A model generated the notes under the pieces. That model saw only the letters and a list, made by a program, of their open reading frames with translations. It had not been told where the DNA came from and did not search any database. From Tragulus kanchil (taxonomy: Eukaryota; Chordata; Mammalia; Artiodactyla; Tragulidae), in assembly GCA_022376925.1 (NCBI GenBank), contig JAIOJX010000030.1, positions 172,727,298 to 172,791,297 of the forward strand: a stretch of DNA of 64,000 nt, in the 5' to 3' direction. Position 1 is the stretch's first letter, and every line of letters begins with the position of its first letter. Positions 47,136-60,075 of this stretch are shown piece by piece. The translations under genes and the position numbers were made by a program.

Positions 47136-48111
47136 AGGCTGTTAGTAACACCAGCTGGGGAAGGAAAAACCATTTAAAGGGCCCGTATCAATTTTCACCG
47201 AGCAAGTTAAATAAAAAAGCAAATTTCAAACTGAGAGGGAATAAAAGAAACACAGTACTGTACATATGAAACTTATATACTGTTTAAATCAATGTTACGT
47301 CAATAAAATTAAATTCAAAAAGGTTTTACCACACACATAATTAGTGAAATACATATTCAAGCAATAAAACAACATTTAACCCCAAAAAAAGATACAAAGT
47401 ATTTAGAGTATTAAAATATTGCCAGTGGCTCTCTCTGGGTAGGAGATGACCAGTTTATTTCTTCTTTTTCTTGGAGCACAGACATATTCCAGCTATTAAA
47501 TGTAAATACATTTCCTATGCACCAAAATAAATTCAAATAATCAACGGAGGTACCCAATAAACTTAATATTCACTCAATAACTTTTACTTTACATTTAATT
47601 ACAATGTAAAGTGTAAGTACATATGCAATGTAGATGTTGCATATTAAAGAGACTTGATCAGTCTTATCATTTTGTGGAATCAAAAAAAAAAAAAAGGATT
47701 CAAGTATCTCTATCAATTTCTATCACATTCTACCTAAAACCCTCTCACACTAGAGGCGTCATGTTGATCAAATTCTACTTACCCAACTCAGGACATTTAG
47801 TATATCTTATAGAGGTATTCATTATACTTTGTCTATGTGTGGAGGGGTGGCAGGTACAGGTGAAGTAAGTTTAGGAGATTACCAATGACCAACGGGCAAC
47901 AGGGTTATGTATAACTGCTTCTATCTTACGCATTACATGTTTGTACAGAAGGGCAATAGTGTTTGGATCCCGCCAGAGCCTGCATATGGCTCTCCTCTAC
48001 CATCTCAACAAGGAAATTCTTCTGTGTGCATCACTGAATCAAGTTGAATGAATGTATTTTGGGGAAAGTTTAAAGTCCTACATAAAGCACTACAGCTCTC
48101 TCAAGTGCTAT
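47136..48111. other. no gene; AT-rich, possibly L1-derived in part
   Basis: The text gttacgtcaataaaattaaa near 47294 and gccagtggctctctctgggt near 47421 recall L1 3' ends but are too short to be sure. An A-run lies at 47682-47695. Confidence 0.4.
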
Positions 48112-48929
48112 AATTACAAAAGCATTTTTTTAATGTAACTGTTTGCCTTTCAGTCTACCTTCTTATATTTTATTGCACTCTACCTTATTTTAAATGTGAT
48201 TTACAGAAATCTTTTGCTCCATACTTCCTTAATCTGTCCCTCCCTTTCTTCCTCTTTACCTTACAAAAGAATAAACAAATATTTCAGCCCCAAATTACTC
48301 CAGCTTATTTGTAAAAAAGCTTTAACTGCAAAGAGACACATTACCTCCTGGTACCATCAATATAGTAAGTAACAATATCACCGATGCTATAAGAAAGGTA
48401 CCTAAAACCATCTTCTATTTTAAATATTTTATATATCCCTTGTTGTACTAGTAATGATTTTTCTTTTATCCCCAAGTTTTGTATTTAAACGTAAAATACA
48501 AAGCCAATTTCGCTTTTCTGAACTATTCTACTGTAATCACATGTATTCTAACTGTAGGAGATGCTTGAGCAATTTTCTACTTAAATTTTTGAAAGACTGG
48601 TGCTCACAGAATTCCCATTGACCCTTTTGCAAATGACAAGAACTTATCAAGGCCACTAGATCAGAACAATTAGTGGACATATCAAGTAAAAAGGAATACA
48701 ATGGATTAAACTAAGACTCTCCTTGAGGGGAAAACCTAAGTGCCTGCCTCTTCAGGTAAGATATCCAGTATATTTATTTTCAAATGTTTTTAGGGCAATA
48801 TTATAAATACAAGTTAATGTACCTTGCTTGATTAAACAAAAAATAATGGTGGAATGTATCAAATTCAAATAGTACAAGTTGTAACGTTTGATTTTCTTTA
48901 AAAGTCTATGTTTATGTCTTACTTTTCAA

Positions 48930-49165
48930 TCTTGACATATCTTCTGGAATGCTTCCCCAACAGCTGTCCCCTGATTCAGGCAGAGAAATTTCTTTATATC
49001 CGTATTTCTTTTTTCACACTGCATCATAATCATTTACTTAATAAACTTCCTTCTTCACTAGGATATGAGTTTTGTGAAGCCAGGATCCATGTTTGATTTA
49101 GTTTCAATCTCCAAAATTTAGTGGATTTGCTATTTCAACAACGATGTATTAAATGTCTACTTTCA
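48930..49165 (+). mobile_element. L2 LINE 3' end (D16 copy 1)
   Basis: L2-like order: ggaatgcttccccaacagct, aatcatttacttaataaact, cttcactaggatatgagttt, tgaagccaggatccatgttt, then 'tttcaatctccaaaatttagtgg' and tgtattaaatgtctac. Confidence 0.6.
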
Positions 49166-50064
49166 GACGTGTGTGCTGGCTCTAAGACGGCTTGTCAGAA
49201 AGAAAGATATGGTTCTTAGGCTCGTGGCATTTAGAGTTCAGCGGGGAATTACAAAAGCATTTTTTTAATGTAACTGTTTGCCTTTCAGTCTACCTTCTTA
49301 TATTTTATTGCACTCTACCTTATTTTAAATGTGATTTACAGAAATCTTTTGCTCCATACTTCCTTAATCTGTCCCTCCCTTTCTTCCTCTTTACCTTACA
49401 AAAGAATAAACAAATATTTCAGCCCCAAATTACTCCAGCTTATTTGTAAAAAAGCTTTAACTGCAAAGAGACACATTACCTCCTGGTACCATCAATATAG
49501 TAAGTAACAATATCACCGATGCTATAAGAAAGGTACCTAAAACCATCTTCTATTTTAAATATTTTATATATCCCTTGTTGTACTAGTAATGATTTTTCTT
49601 TTATCCCCAAGTTTTGTATTTAAACGTAAAATACAAAGCCAATTTCGCTTTTCTGAACTATTCTACTGTAATCACATGTATTCTAACTGTAGGAGATGCT
49701 TGAGCAATTTTCTACTTAAATTTTTGAAAGACTGGTGCTCACAGAATTCCCATTGACCCTTTTGCAAATGACAAGAACTTATCAAGGCCACTAGATCAGA
49801 ACAATTAGTGGACATATCAAGTAAAAAGGAATACAATGGATTAAACTAAGACTCTCCTTGAGGGGAAAACCTAAGTGCCTGCCTCTTCAGGTAAGATATC
49901 CAGTATATTTATTTTCAAATGTTTTTAGGGCAATATTATAAATACAAGTTAATGTACCTTGCTTGATTAAACAAAAAATAATGGTGGAATGTATCAAATT
50001 CAAATAGTACAAGTTGTAACGTTTGATTTTCTTTAAAAGTCTATGTTTATGTCTTACTTTTCAA

Positions 50065-50300
50065 TCTTGACATATCTTCTGGAATGCTTCCCCAACAGCT
50101 GTCCCCTGATTCAGGCAGAGAAATTTCTTTATATCCGTATTTCTTTTTTCACACTGCATCATAATCATTTACTTAATAAACTTCCTTCTTCACTAGGATA
50201 TGAGTTTTGTGAAGCCAGGATCCATGTTTGATTTAGTTTCAATCTCCAAAATTTAGTGGATTTGCTATTTCAACAACGATGTATTAAATGTCTACTTTCA
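50065..50300 (+). mobile_element. L2 LINE 3' end (D16 copy 2)
   Basis: The second image of the L2 end at 48930-49165, offset by 1135. Confidence 0.6.
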
Positions 50301-50381
50301 GACGTGTGTGCTGGCTCTAAGACGGCTTGTCAGAAAGAAAGATATGGTTCTTAGGCTCGTGGCATTTAGAGTTCAGCGGGG

Positions 50382-51002
50382 GAAACAGTAAATTCACAAG
50401 TAAACATTCTAACAAATAATTACAAATTCATACAAGTTCTATAGAATAAAGGGGAAGACTCTTGCAATGCACACTCATCCTGGGGAATTTCTTAGGATAA
50501 ACAGGACGAGGCCTCCCTGCAGAAGCTTTTTAGAGTATGTGAAGCTCAGCATAAGGGAGCAGAGTGTGAGAACTTTCTGAGTCAAGCCGGACTCTGCAGG
50601 AATAAGTGAAGGAGTGAAGAAATAAATTAATGACTGGAAATGGACACTGCAGCAACATGATGGAAAGTTGAAACACTACCCATGTCTCTAAGATGCTTGG
50701 AACACGCAAAGAAACTGAGCCTGAGAATCACCACCCCTTCAGTCCTGCATGCCACTCATTCTATTTCTATTCTTTCTTCACCCAAGGGAGACGCTGCTAA
50801 TCACTCATGTTATTCTTTCCTTCAAAGCCTGGGCAGAGCCTTAAAGTGTTTTCTTAATTCAGTGTTCTGGTAACCATTACCCGTCATTCACAATGGGTAC
50901 TCAGTATGATACTCCTTTGCCCTTCATGATTTAAGTGGTTAATACCACCTAATGAATAAGTGATCTGGTATCAACTTGAGACAAGAAACAGCAAACTGAG
51001 CT
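50382..51002. other. no gene; possible ancient repeat at the left
   Basis: The left part (ggaaacagtaaattcacaag, then acgaggcctccctgcagaag) recalls an old mammal-wide repeat often found beside L2 or MIR. I cannot name it. Confidence 0.35.
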
Positions 51003-51085
51003 AATATATATCTACATAGATATAGATATTGATAGCTATACATCTATATCTGTATCTAGATCTCTGTCTATCAATATATACAAAG
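51003..51085. repeat. degenerate GATA/TATC-type simple repeat
   Basis: Imperfect tetranucleotide units: catagatatagatattgata, then ctatacatctatatctgtat and ctagatctctgtctatcaat. Confidence 0.75.
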
Positions 51086-51924
51086 AAGTGAAGACTGTAA
51101 ATGGATAAGAGGAAGAAGAAGCCTGGCTCATTATAGCTGCTGAATTGATAGAAGTGATTATAACGAATGTGGTGATGAAGGTAATGACAGTGGGAAAGTA
51201 GAAGGCATTCCAGTAACTGGTGGGGGCTTGCATTTGAGGCTACTCCTGATGGTGAGGGAAGGGACCAGGTGAGCAGCACAGAGGCACTCATGGAAGGCAT
51301 GAAAAGTCACTCTTTCATGACGCCATGGTTTCACTTGGGCCACCTCAGCTAACATGTTCCCAAAACCACAGAGAAAGCAGTATCTTTACACTACAGCAAG
51401 AAAAGATCATCAGAAAGGGCGTGTGCGATTGGAAACTAGCATCTTGGCCTGATTCTAGTTCATTAGCTTTACTGACTTCACCACTGCGTCTGTGTACCAG
51501 AACTCCAGCAAGCCAGAGGCAGCCTGTCTCAAACACTTTGTTATCCCCTACCTGTGCTGAGAGAAACACTGCATCTAAGGTACAAAATGAAAGCATTTAT
51601 AATTTAGTAAGACCTAAACTCAGGAGTACTCTAATGCATTATTAAGGTTGAAAAATCAAACACTGAGAAACCAAAGAAACACAAAGGTTTAGTTCTTGCG
51701 ATGACATTAATTGGAAACGCATTGCTTCCACTACGTTAAGAATCTCCATGGATATGAATTGATGGACTGAGACCTAGCCACAGGATATAGCCACCGATCC
51801 ACCAAACCCTTGCCTACTTAAAAGTTCTTCTAAGTAAGATTTTATTATATATTGTTTCACTTTAGCACTGCCTGCATTGGAAAGAGTAGTTTTCCGGAGT
51901 TACGGTAATAGTCACCACCTTGAG
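51086..51924. other. no recognised feature
   Basis: Frames of 83-106 codons at 51325-51645 overlap on opposite strands. No domain or repeat family is recognised. Confidence 0.5.
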
Positions 51925-52155
51925 TATCTGTTTTATGTCAGTGCTGTGCTAGGCCTTTTACAAATATTATTCATAATACATGCAATAACCCAGTAACCAC
52001 TGACCTGGTTTCCACCTCACTGAGAGGGAACTGCAGTTCAGAGAATTTAAGGAACTTGTGCAATTTACGTAACTAAACAAATGATAGGGCTGGGACTGGA
52101 ATGCAGTTCTGTCTCACTCCAGAGAGCATTTCAGAGCCCATGCCATTTTCCCTAC
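51925..52155 (+). mobile_element. MIR SINE, nearly full length
   Basis: Good plus-oriented MIR order: agtgctgtgctaggcctttt, acatgcaataacccagtaac, tgcagttcagagaatttaag, gaacttgtgcaatttacgta, gggctgggactggaatgcag, ttctgtctcactccagagag. Confidence 0.75.
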
Positions 52156-52486
52156 CCTTTGTTTGCCTACACATCAGCTCTACTTTGTTCCACAGCCCCA
52201 CACAGATTAGGGAAAACTAGATAATCACACTAGATACCACATTAGTAGAGGCCTGCCTTTTAGAAGGGGGAGAGTGGGTTATCTGTGGGGGAGAGACTTA
52301 TTCCCACTGGATGCTCCGAAAACCTCTGGCTTGTACAGCCTCCATCAGGCCTGAAATCTCTCTGGCAGCACCTGAGCAATATGTGTGAGCAACACTTTCC
52401 ACCCTCCATGTAGTACATATGCTGATTAATTTTTCTTGGTATAGATGCACATTTTAACAAGTCACTTGTTTTAAACAGGACCAAGT
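52156..52486. other. no recognised feature
   Basis: Unique sequence. A 74-codon minus-strand frame is present without recognisable content. Confidence 0.5.
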
Positions 52487-54764
52487 GTAGGGTTCATTTC
52501 CTGCTCTACCCACCTGATGGAAGCCAAATATTCCATCTATATTCTCCCAGTTTTATCTCATGGTTGTAGATATGCACTGTTGCGTCTCAAGCATGACTAG
52601 ATTAAGATAAATGCATTGCCTCTTTCCCAGGGTTGCGGGGAGGGGTGGGAGGGCGGGAAGCACACTTATTGGGTGATAATGTAGCAGGAAGTGGCTGTAT
52701 CATCTTTATAAACAGAGTACCAGGGCATAAGTACTCAATTTTAGTTCATATTCTCGTTCACTAGTTTCCTGATTCTCGTTTTGTTCCATGTGATTCATGA
52801 AAGACCGATTCATTTTTGCAGAGATCAGGTCCTGCGTCTCAGTGCCATCTCTGGTAGACACTCCAAAGTGAACACAGAGCTGAGCAACTGGGGAGGTGGA
52901 AGAGTCCGCCAGGAGGCAGGGAGACTGAAACAGAGAAATAAAGGGGACAAGCAAGCAGGACAGAAGCTCTGTGCCTGATTATAAAGACGAAACAGGCCCT
53001 CGTGCCAACAAGATGCACCATCTTTATGTAATTGGAATGATCCCCTGGACCACACTTCCCTCTACTACACAGAATGCTTTGACTCTCATTTTTATTGACA
53101 GCTCAGCATGTGCTATATCAGCAATATCACACCGAGCAGAGCAGACTGACAGCACTGCAGATACCGCCATCCCTCTCCAATATTTCTTGGTTTTCCAAGC
53201 AGGCTGTGGGTGTCCTATGTAGCGCTCTCCTTTCCTAGCAGAGGCCCAGTGTTGCAGATACTCGCCACAAGCCTACATGAGGCTCCTAATGAAATTGAGC
53301 AGGACCCTATAGTCCTTCCCACCTCCAGGTCCTCCACTTGCCTTTTGTCTGTGGAAAATCTTGAGTCAAAGAATAAGTTTAATCAGAGAAATGAGGAAAA
53401 TGCACAAGCAAGGACAAAAATAACTGGACAAAACAGTAAGAGTTTAGACAGTAAGCAAGGTCAAGGATCTTTAGTTCCTCCTCAGTAGCTATAGGTAATA
53501 TTCAGAGCCATATCTTGTGAGTTGTCAGAAACTCTACAAGGTTGAGAAGTTAACTACAATGATGACCACCATAGCCATGACGTAAGCTGCCACAATTCCA
53601 AGAACTGGCCTCAAACAAATTTAAATGTTTGTAGGGTTCATTTCCTGCTCTACCCACCTGATGGAAGCCAAATATTCCATCTATATTCTCCCAGTTTTAT
53701 CTCATGGTTGTAGATATGCACTGTTGCGTCTCAAGCATGACTAGATTAAGATAAATGCATTGCCTCTTTCCCAGGGTTGGGGGAGGTGGTGGGAGGGAGG
53801 GAAGCACACTTATTGGGTGATAATGTAGCAGGAAGTGGCTGTATCATCTTTATAAACAGAGTACCAGGGCATAAGTACTCAATTTTAGTTCATATTCTCG
53901 TTCACTAGTTTCCTGATTCTCGTTTTGTTCCATGTGATTCATGAAAGACCGATTCATTTTTGCAGAGATCAGGTCCTGCGTCTCAGTGCCATCTCTGGTA
54001 GACACTCCAAAGTGAACACAGAGCTGAGCAACTGGGGAGGTGGAAGAGTCCGCCAGGAGGCAGGGAGACTGAAACAGAGAAATAAAGGGGACAAGCAAGC
54101 AGGACAGAAGCTCTGTGCCTGATTATAAAGACGAAACAGGCCCTCGTGCCAACAAGATGCACCATCTTTATGTAATTGGAATGATCCCCTGGACCACACT
54201 TCCCTCTACTACACAGAATGCTTTGACTCTCATTTTTATTGACAGCTCAGCATGTGCTATATCAGCAATATCACACCGAGCAGAGCAGACTGACAGCACT
54301 GCAGATACCGCCATCCCTCTCCAATATTTCTTGGTTTTCCAAGCAGGCTGTGGGTGTCCTATGTAGCGCTCTCCTTTCCTAGCAGAGGCCCAGTGTTGCA
54401 GATACTCGCCACAAGCCTACATGAGGCTCCTAATGAAATTGAGCAGGACCCTATAGTCCTTCCCACCTCCAGGTCCTCCACTTGCCTTTTGTCTGTGGAA
54501 AATCTTGAGTCAAAGAATAAGTTTAATCAGAGAAATGAGGAAAATGCACAAGCAAGGACAAAAATAACTGGACAAAACAGTAAGAGTTTAGACAGTAAGC
54601 AAGGTCAAGGATCTTTAGTTCCTCCTCAGTAGCTATAGGTAATATTCAGAGCCATATCTTGTGAGTTGTCAGAAACTCTACAAGGTTGAGAAGTTAACTA
54701 CAATGATGACCACCATAGCCATGACGTAAGCTGCCACAATTCCAAGAACTGGCCTCAAACAAAT
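52487..54764. repeat. tandem duplication D17 (two copies, offset 1144)
   Basis: Copy 1 is 52487-53620 plus a 10-base bridge to 53630, and copy 2 is 53631-54764, beginning gtagggttcatttcctgctc. The only differences lie in a G-rich tract (52631-52660 versus 53774-53804). Open frames of 65-92 codons repeat with it and have no recognised domain. Confidence 0.94.
52637..52657 (+). other. G-quadruplex-type motif (D17 copy 1)
   Basis: Five G-runs of three or four separated by single bases (gggg-a-gggg-t-ggg-a-ggg-c-ggg). The copy at 53779-53801 keeps several runs but one is broken (aggtggt). Confidence 0.75.
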
Positions 54765-56727
54765 GGGAACAAACTGAGCCTGTGACTGAAGGCTAACTGT
54801 ACTTACAACAATCAAGATGATGCTGGTCAGATTGCCGATGACGGATTTCAAGATGACCGTCAGAGCAGACTGTGTTATTTCTGAGTGTAATCCCCCTTTC
54901 TCAACCTACAGAAGGTCTCACTCCCCACTGCTGGGGATGAGAGATAACCTTTGGACAGGTATATGCCTTCCCCACCAGCTGCTGACACTCAAAATAAAGC
55001 AAACTTTTCTTTCCACCATTATTTAAACAAATGATATGTCTCAAGAGAAAGTGGATAGAAAAAATCATTTTAAAACATGATAACTGGTATTATGTATACT
55101 GTTTCAAATAAGGGGAATCTAATCATTGTGAATGATAAACAAGTTGGTGACAAACCCACCACTTATGAGCACAGCATGCTCCATTTAAAAGGGAATTTTT
55201 CTAATGGTAAATATAGCAGAAGGCTACAATTATAACCTTTCAATGATTGCAATGCATGGAAAAGCCATTCAGTGATGAATTGGAGGGCCAGAGGAGATTA
55301 TCACCTGTTTAACTAAGCCTCCATTGATTCTATCAAGTTGTTTGCCTGGCAGTATCTGAGCTATGATGCAAAAGTTGAGAAAAACTCTTATTTCCCATAT
55401 CTAAATATTTTTAATTGCAAGCATTTCATTTTGAAAGGTACATGGCACTTTTACTGGCAGAAAAGGATCTGCTTGACAACTACTAATTACACTTAATAAT
55501 AAATAATATTTATCATTTACATAATTATTTTCCTATTTAAATCCTTTCACAGATTTTGTTTCCTCATGTGTTGTGATGCATATATGGAATATCAATGCAA
55601 CTTGACTGCAAAATATGTTATGATACTTCTGTGAAAGTCCCAAATACCTGAACAAAACAGTAAGAGTTTAGACAGTAAGCAAGGTCAAGGATCTTTAGTT
55701 CCTCCTCAGTAGCTATAGGTAATATTCAGAGCCATATCTTGTGAGTTGTCAGAAACTCTACAAGGTTGAGAAGTTAACTACAATGATGACCACCATAGCC
55801 ATGACGTAAGCTGCCACAATTCCAAGAACTGGCCTCAAACAAATGGGAACAAACTGAGCCTGTGACTGAAGGCTAACTGTACTTACAACAATCAAGATGA
55901 TGCTGGTCAGATTGCCGATGACGGATTTCAAGATGACCGTCAGAGCAGACTGTGTTATTTCTGAGTGTAATCCCCCTTTCTCAACCTACAGAAGGTCTCA
56001 CTCCCCACTGCTGGGGATGAGAGATAACCTTTGGACAGGTATATGCCTTCCCCACCAGCTGCTGACACTCAAAATAAAGCAAACTTTTCTTTCCACCATT
56101 ATTTAAACAAATGATATGTCTCAAGAGAAAGTGGATAGAAAAAATCATTTTAAAACATGATAACTGGTATTATGTATACTGTTTCAAATAAGGGGAATCT
56201 AATCATTGTGAATGATAAACAAGTTGGTGACAAACCCACCACTTATGAGCACAGCATGCTCCATTTAAAAGGGAATTTTTCTAATGGTAAATATAGCAGA
56301 AGGCTACAATTATAACCTTTCAATGATTGCAATGCATGGAAAAGCCATTCAGTGATGAATTGGAGGGCCAGAGGAGATTATCACCTGTTTAACTAAGCCT
56401 CCATTGATTCTATCAAGTTGTTTGCCTGGCAGTATCTGAGCTATGATGCAAAAGTTGAGAAAAACTCTTATTTCCCATATCTAAATATTTTTAATTGCAA
56501 GCATTTCATTTTGAAAGGTACATGGCACTTTTACTGGCAGAAAAGGATCTGCTTGACAACTACTAATTACACTTAATAATAAATAATATTTATCATTTAC
56601 ATAATTATTTTCCTATTTAAATCCTTTCACAGATTTTGTTTCCTCATGTGTTGTGATGCATATATGGAATATCAATGCAACTTGACTGCAAAATATGTTA
56701 TGATACTTCTGTGAAAGTCCCAAATAG
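54571..56727. repeat. tandem duplication D18 (two copies, offset 1080)
   Basis: Copy 1 is 54571-55650 and copy 2 is 55651-56727, beginning acaaaacagtaagagtttag. Its first ~194 bases are also the end of D17, so that piece occurs three times (53427, 54571, 55651). No internal difference seen. Content is AT-rich and unrecognised. Confidence 0.94.
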
Positions 56728-57154
56728 TAAGCTTTCATAAGAAAGCTATAGCCCTTAATCTTATCTATATTAACAAATGTTAACAAATCATTAGAATTTC
56801 ATTTTTTAGTACCTGAGAGGTGGGGCAATACTGAGAAACTATCTGAGGAAAACTGAACTGGCTTTTTGGCAAAACATCCAGTTAACACCCAAACTGAAAA
56901 AATATTTAGAAGAGGCAGAGACATGAAGCAACAAGATCAATGAGAAATGCATTAAAATAAACATCTGTCTCTCTGTCTACCTATCTATCAACAGGGTAAA
57001 AACAAAACAGCAAAATGAATAAAACAGATACAACTGATATAATTGTGAATGTAAAGATCTGAGTCTAGATTATTTAAAAATTTTCCATGTGAGTACAACT
57101 TGGATATTTGACCGAGTGTGTACATATGTGGAAATGTAATCTAAGGATTTCACA
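56728..57154. other. no recognised feature
   Basis: AT-rich sequence. Nothing gene-like. Confidence 0.5.
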
Positions 57155-57560
57155 GAAATTTAGGTACCATGGCATTTATTGGAGCATTATTTATCAAAAA
57201 AGGAAAAAATTGGAAATAATTTGTTTCAAGTAATATGGCATTATTTAAACAAATGATATCATACACTGAAATATTAATCATTTTTAAAATGAGGACTATT
57301 AGATCATAAGACAAATTGTCATGATAACATTATGATAAAATGCAATAGAAATAAAAATTATATGAATAGTACATTTTAGCATTATTAATTAATGGACATA
57401 AAACATAAGTACATATAAATATATACATTTATATAAATATATGTGCATATGTAAGTGGGCAAATGCAAAAATGGAAAAGATAACAGTTATCTCTGTGATG
57501 ATCTAGAGGGGTGATATTTGGGGGTGGGGGGGCAGGGGACATATTATATTTATGGTTTAT
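57155..57560 (+). mobile_element. L1 LINE 3'-end relic
   Basis: The phrases ttattggagcattatttatc, aggaaaaaattggaaataat, cactgaaatattaatcattt and agataacagttatctctgtg appear in the order seen in old L1 ends. A G-run cluster (gggggtgggggggcagggg) sits near 57520-57538. Confidence 0.6.
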
Positions 57561-58084
57561 TCATGTTGTCATATAAAAGAAACCAACACAACAATATAAA
57601 GCAATTATCCTACAATTAAAAATGAATTGAAAAACAGTTGTCTCAAAGTTTTACGAGTGCATACACTTTTAAATTGGATGAAGTGTTAGAAGAGTTGATA
57701 TCAACCTCTAAAATTGAGATCATATTTTCCTTTGAGAACAACACTATAATACAATCTTCTTAGTTATAATTTAAAGCAGGTAACTGATTTGATACGGGTA
57801 GGGAATTTGAGGACATACTGACTGATTCATTTGACAAATACTAAGACACTGTGCTAAGACTTTAGGATCCCATGGAACAAGATGTTAGCAGAAGTGAATC
57901 AATTTAAGGAAACAAAAGCATGTAGAAGACAGATCATTATACGCTTATGTACAGTAAAGCACACAATGTATCCTGAAATAGGAAATATAGATAACTATAC
58001 ATCCAGGGCCTACTATAAAAGCAAGTCTTCTCTAAATGGATTCTTTTCCTTTTCACTGTCTTTACCTTCTCTTCCCTGCTTATT
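57561..58084. other. no recognised feature
   Basis: AT-rich. The left part of a 145-codon frame (57882-58319) lies here, but that frame enters the BovB element out of its coding phase, so it is fortuitous. Confidence 0.5.
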
Positions 58085-59030
58085 CAAGAAGCAACAGTTA
58101 GAACTGGACATGGGACAACGGACTGGTTCCAAACGGAGAAAGGAGTATGTCAAGGCTGTATACTGTCATCCTGCTTATTCAACTTATATGCAGAGGACAT
58201 CAAGCAAAATGCTGGTCTGGATGAAGCACAAGCTGGAATCAAGATTGCCAGGAGAAATATTAACAACCAGATGTATACAGATGACACCACTCTCATGGCA
58301 GAAAGCAAAGAGGAACTAAAGGGCCCCTTGATGAAGGTGAAAGAGAAGATAAAAAACACTGGCTTAAAACTCATCATTCAAAAAACAAAGATTATGGTGT
58401 CTGGTTCCATCACTTCATGGCAAATAATTGGGCAAACAATGTAAACAGTGACAGACTTCATACTCTTGGGCTCCAAAATCACTGCAGACGGTGACTGGTG
58501 CCATCAAATTAAAAGACGCTTGCTCCTTGAGAGAAAAGCTATGACAAACCTAGACATTGAATAAAAAGCAGAGACATTACTTTGCCTACAAAAGTCTGTA
58601 TAGTCAAAGCTATGGTTTTCCCAGTAGCCATGTATGAATGTGAGAGTTGGACAATAAAGAGGGCTGAGCCTTGACCTGTGGTGCTAGAGAAGGCTCTTGA
58701 GAGTCCCTTGGACTGCAAAGAGATCAGAGCAGTCAATCCTAAAGGAAATCAATCCTGAATATTCATTGGAAGGACTGATGCTGAAGCTGAAGCTCCAATA
58801 CTTTGGTCACCAGAGGCAAAGAGATGACTCATTGGAAAAGACCCTGATGATGGAAAAAATAGAAGGCAGAAGGAGAAGGGAACAACAGAAGACAAGATGG
58901 TTGTTTGGCATCACTGAGTCAATGGACATGAATTTGAGTAAGCTCTGGGAGACAGTGAAGGACAGGGAAGACTGGTGTGCTGCAGTCCATGGGTCACAAA
59001 GAGTTGGAAAGGACTGAGTGATTGAACTGA
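58085..59030 (+). pseudogene. BovB (RTE-type) LINE, truncated 3' end of the reverse-transcriptase ORF
   Basis: BovB is the RTE-clade LINE of ruminants that also mobilises Bov-tA SINEs. Its single large ORF encodes an endonuclease and a reverse transcriptase. This copy starts in the RT domain (gaactggacatgggacaacg) and runs to the 3' end (gtcacaaagagttggaaagg, then gattgaactgaact). The RT catalytic box is recognisable at 58271-58285 as M-Y-T-D-D, where Y-A-D-D is usual. In that frame a TAA stop falls at 58442-58444, 57 codons further on. A ~17-base gap near 58660 and a one-base gap near 58557 shift and then restore the frame. The last open piece (58697-59017) is the C-terminal part. The element is 5'-truncated and dead. 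Confidence 0.93.
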
Positions 59031-59605
59031 ACTCCCCACTTATGACTCTATTCCCTGCTTCAGTGAAAGAAATGTATCTCTTCCACTTACACCTGAAAAA
59101 AACTCAGGTGTCCATTTCCTTCATAACTGTGGGCCTCTCCTCCTTATATTATAAAACGAGACCCAGGGGCACCAGTGAATCCTGATATCATGACCCCCAA
59201 CAGGGACACAAAGCTTCTCTGAAAATTTCAGTAGTTTTGGAATCTTTCCTACATCTTTTCCTATGACCCAAGTCTGAAGGTTTCTATATTTTGGACCTAA
59301 TTCCTTCTACTGAATGGTGAGTTGATGTGATTTTAGTGTTCATATCCTATAAGTTCATTTAATTAGTGTCTTACAGCCTGCCAAAGTGTTTTCATATGTA
59401 AAACCAGGAACCATTTAAAATGAAAAACTAACTGACAGTGCCACTTATCCTCATTAAGTTGCCACTGTAAGAAGCAGAACTACTGTTAGAGCATTCACCT
59501 TTGTAAAATCTTAAAAATTGTAAAATTTTAATTTTGTAATCTTAAAGACTGTAAAACCTTCAGAGTATTTCAACATGTGTAGGAGTTCTCAATATTTACT
59601 GTGTA
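59031..59605. other. no recognised feature
   Basis: Unique-looking sequence. Nothing gene-like. Confidence 0.5.
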
Positions 59606-60075
59606 CTGGAAGCACCTTAGTCAGGTTTCTCCAGAGAAACAGAACCAACAGAAGATATTTTATAAATATGATGTAATATATATGTAATTGGTTCAACATA
59701 CATAATTGATATTAAGCCTATGTTAAGTATTAAATGTACCTGGGTATTAAATAAGAGCTGGAGAACTAGGAAAGCCAGTGGCACAGTTTTGGGAACTGGA
59801 GGGTCAATGTGTAAATTACAGTCAAATGGCAGGAGATAAGAATAAGCACTAAGGCACAGCCAGCCAGTTCTTTCTTCTGACATTTTATTCATTTCAGGGC
59901 TTCAACAGATTGGATGAGGCTCACCTACACTATGGAGGGAAATCTGTTTTACTCCATCTACCATTTGAAATGCTAATCTCACCTGAGAACACCCTCACAG
60001 ACCTATCTTAGAAATAATGTTTAGCAAAATGCCTGTGTGCCATGATCCAGTCCATTTGACACATCAATTAACGAT
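59606..60075. mobile_element. ancient interspersed repeat, family not named
   Basis: The words gtcaggtttctccagagaaa, cagaaccaacagaagatatt, gcttcaacagattggatgag, gctcacctacactatggagg, aatgctaatctcacctgaga and acaccctcacagacctatct are a familiar ordered series in mammalian repeats. I do not recall the family name with confidence, and the orientation is not assigned. Confidence 0.5.

Larger units (their letters stand above)
48112..50381. repeat. tandem duplication D16 (two copies, offset 1135)
   Basis: Copy 1 is 48112-49246 and copy 2 is 49247-50381, from aattacaaaagcattttttt to ggcatttagagttcagcggg. No difference seen. Confidence 0.95.

Noticed and set aside
57882..58319. 145-codon open frame on the plus strand
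   Set aside because: Its right half crosses the BovB element but in a different phase from the Y-T-D-D box, so it does not encode the reverse transcriptase. It is fortuitous.
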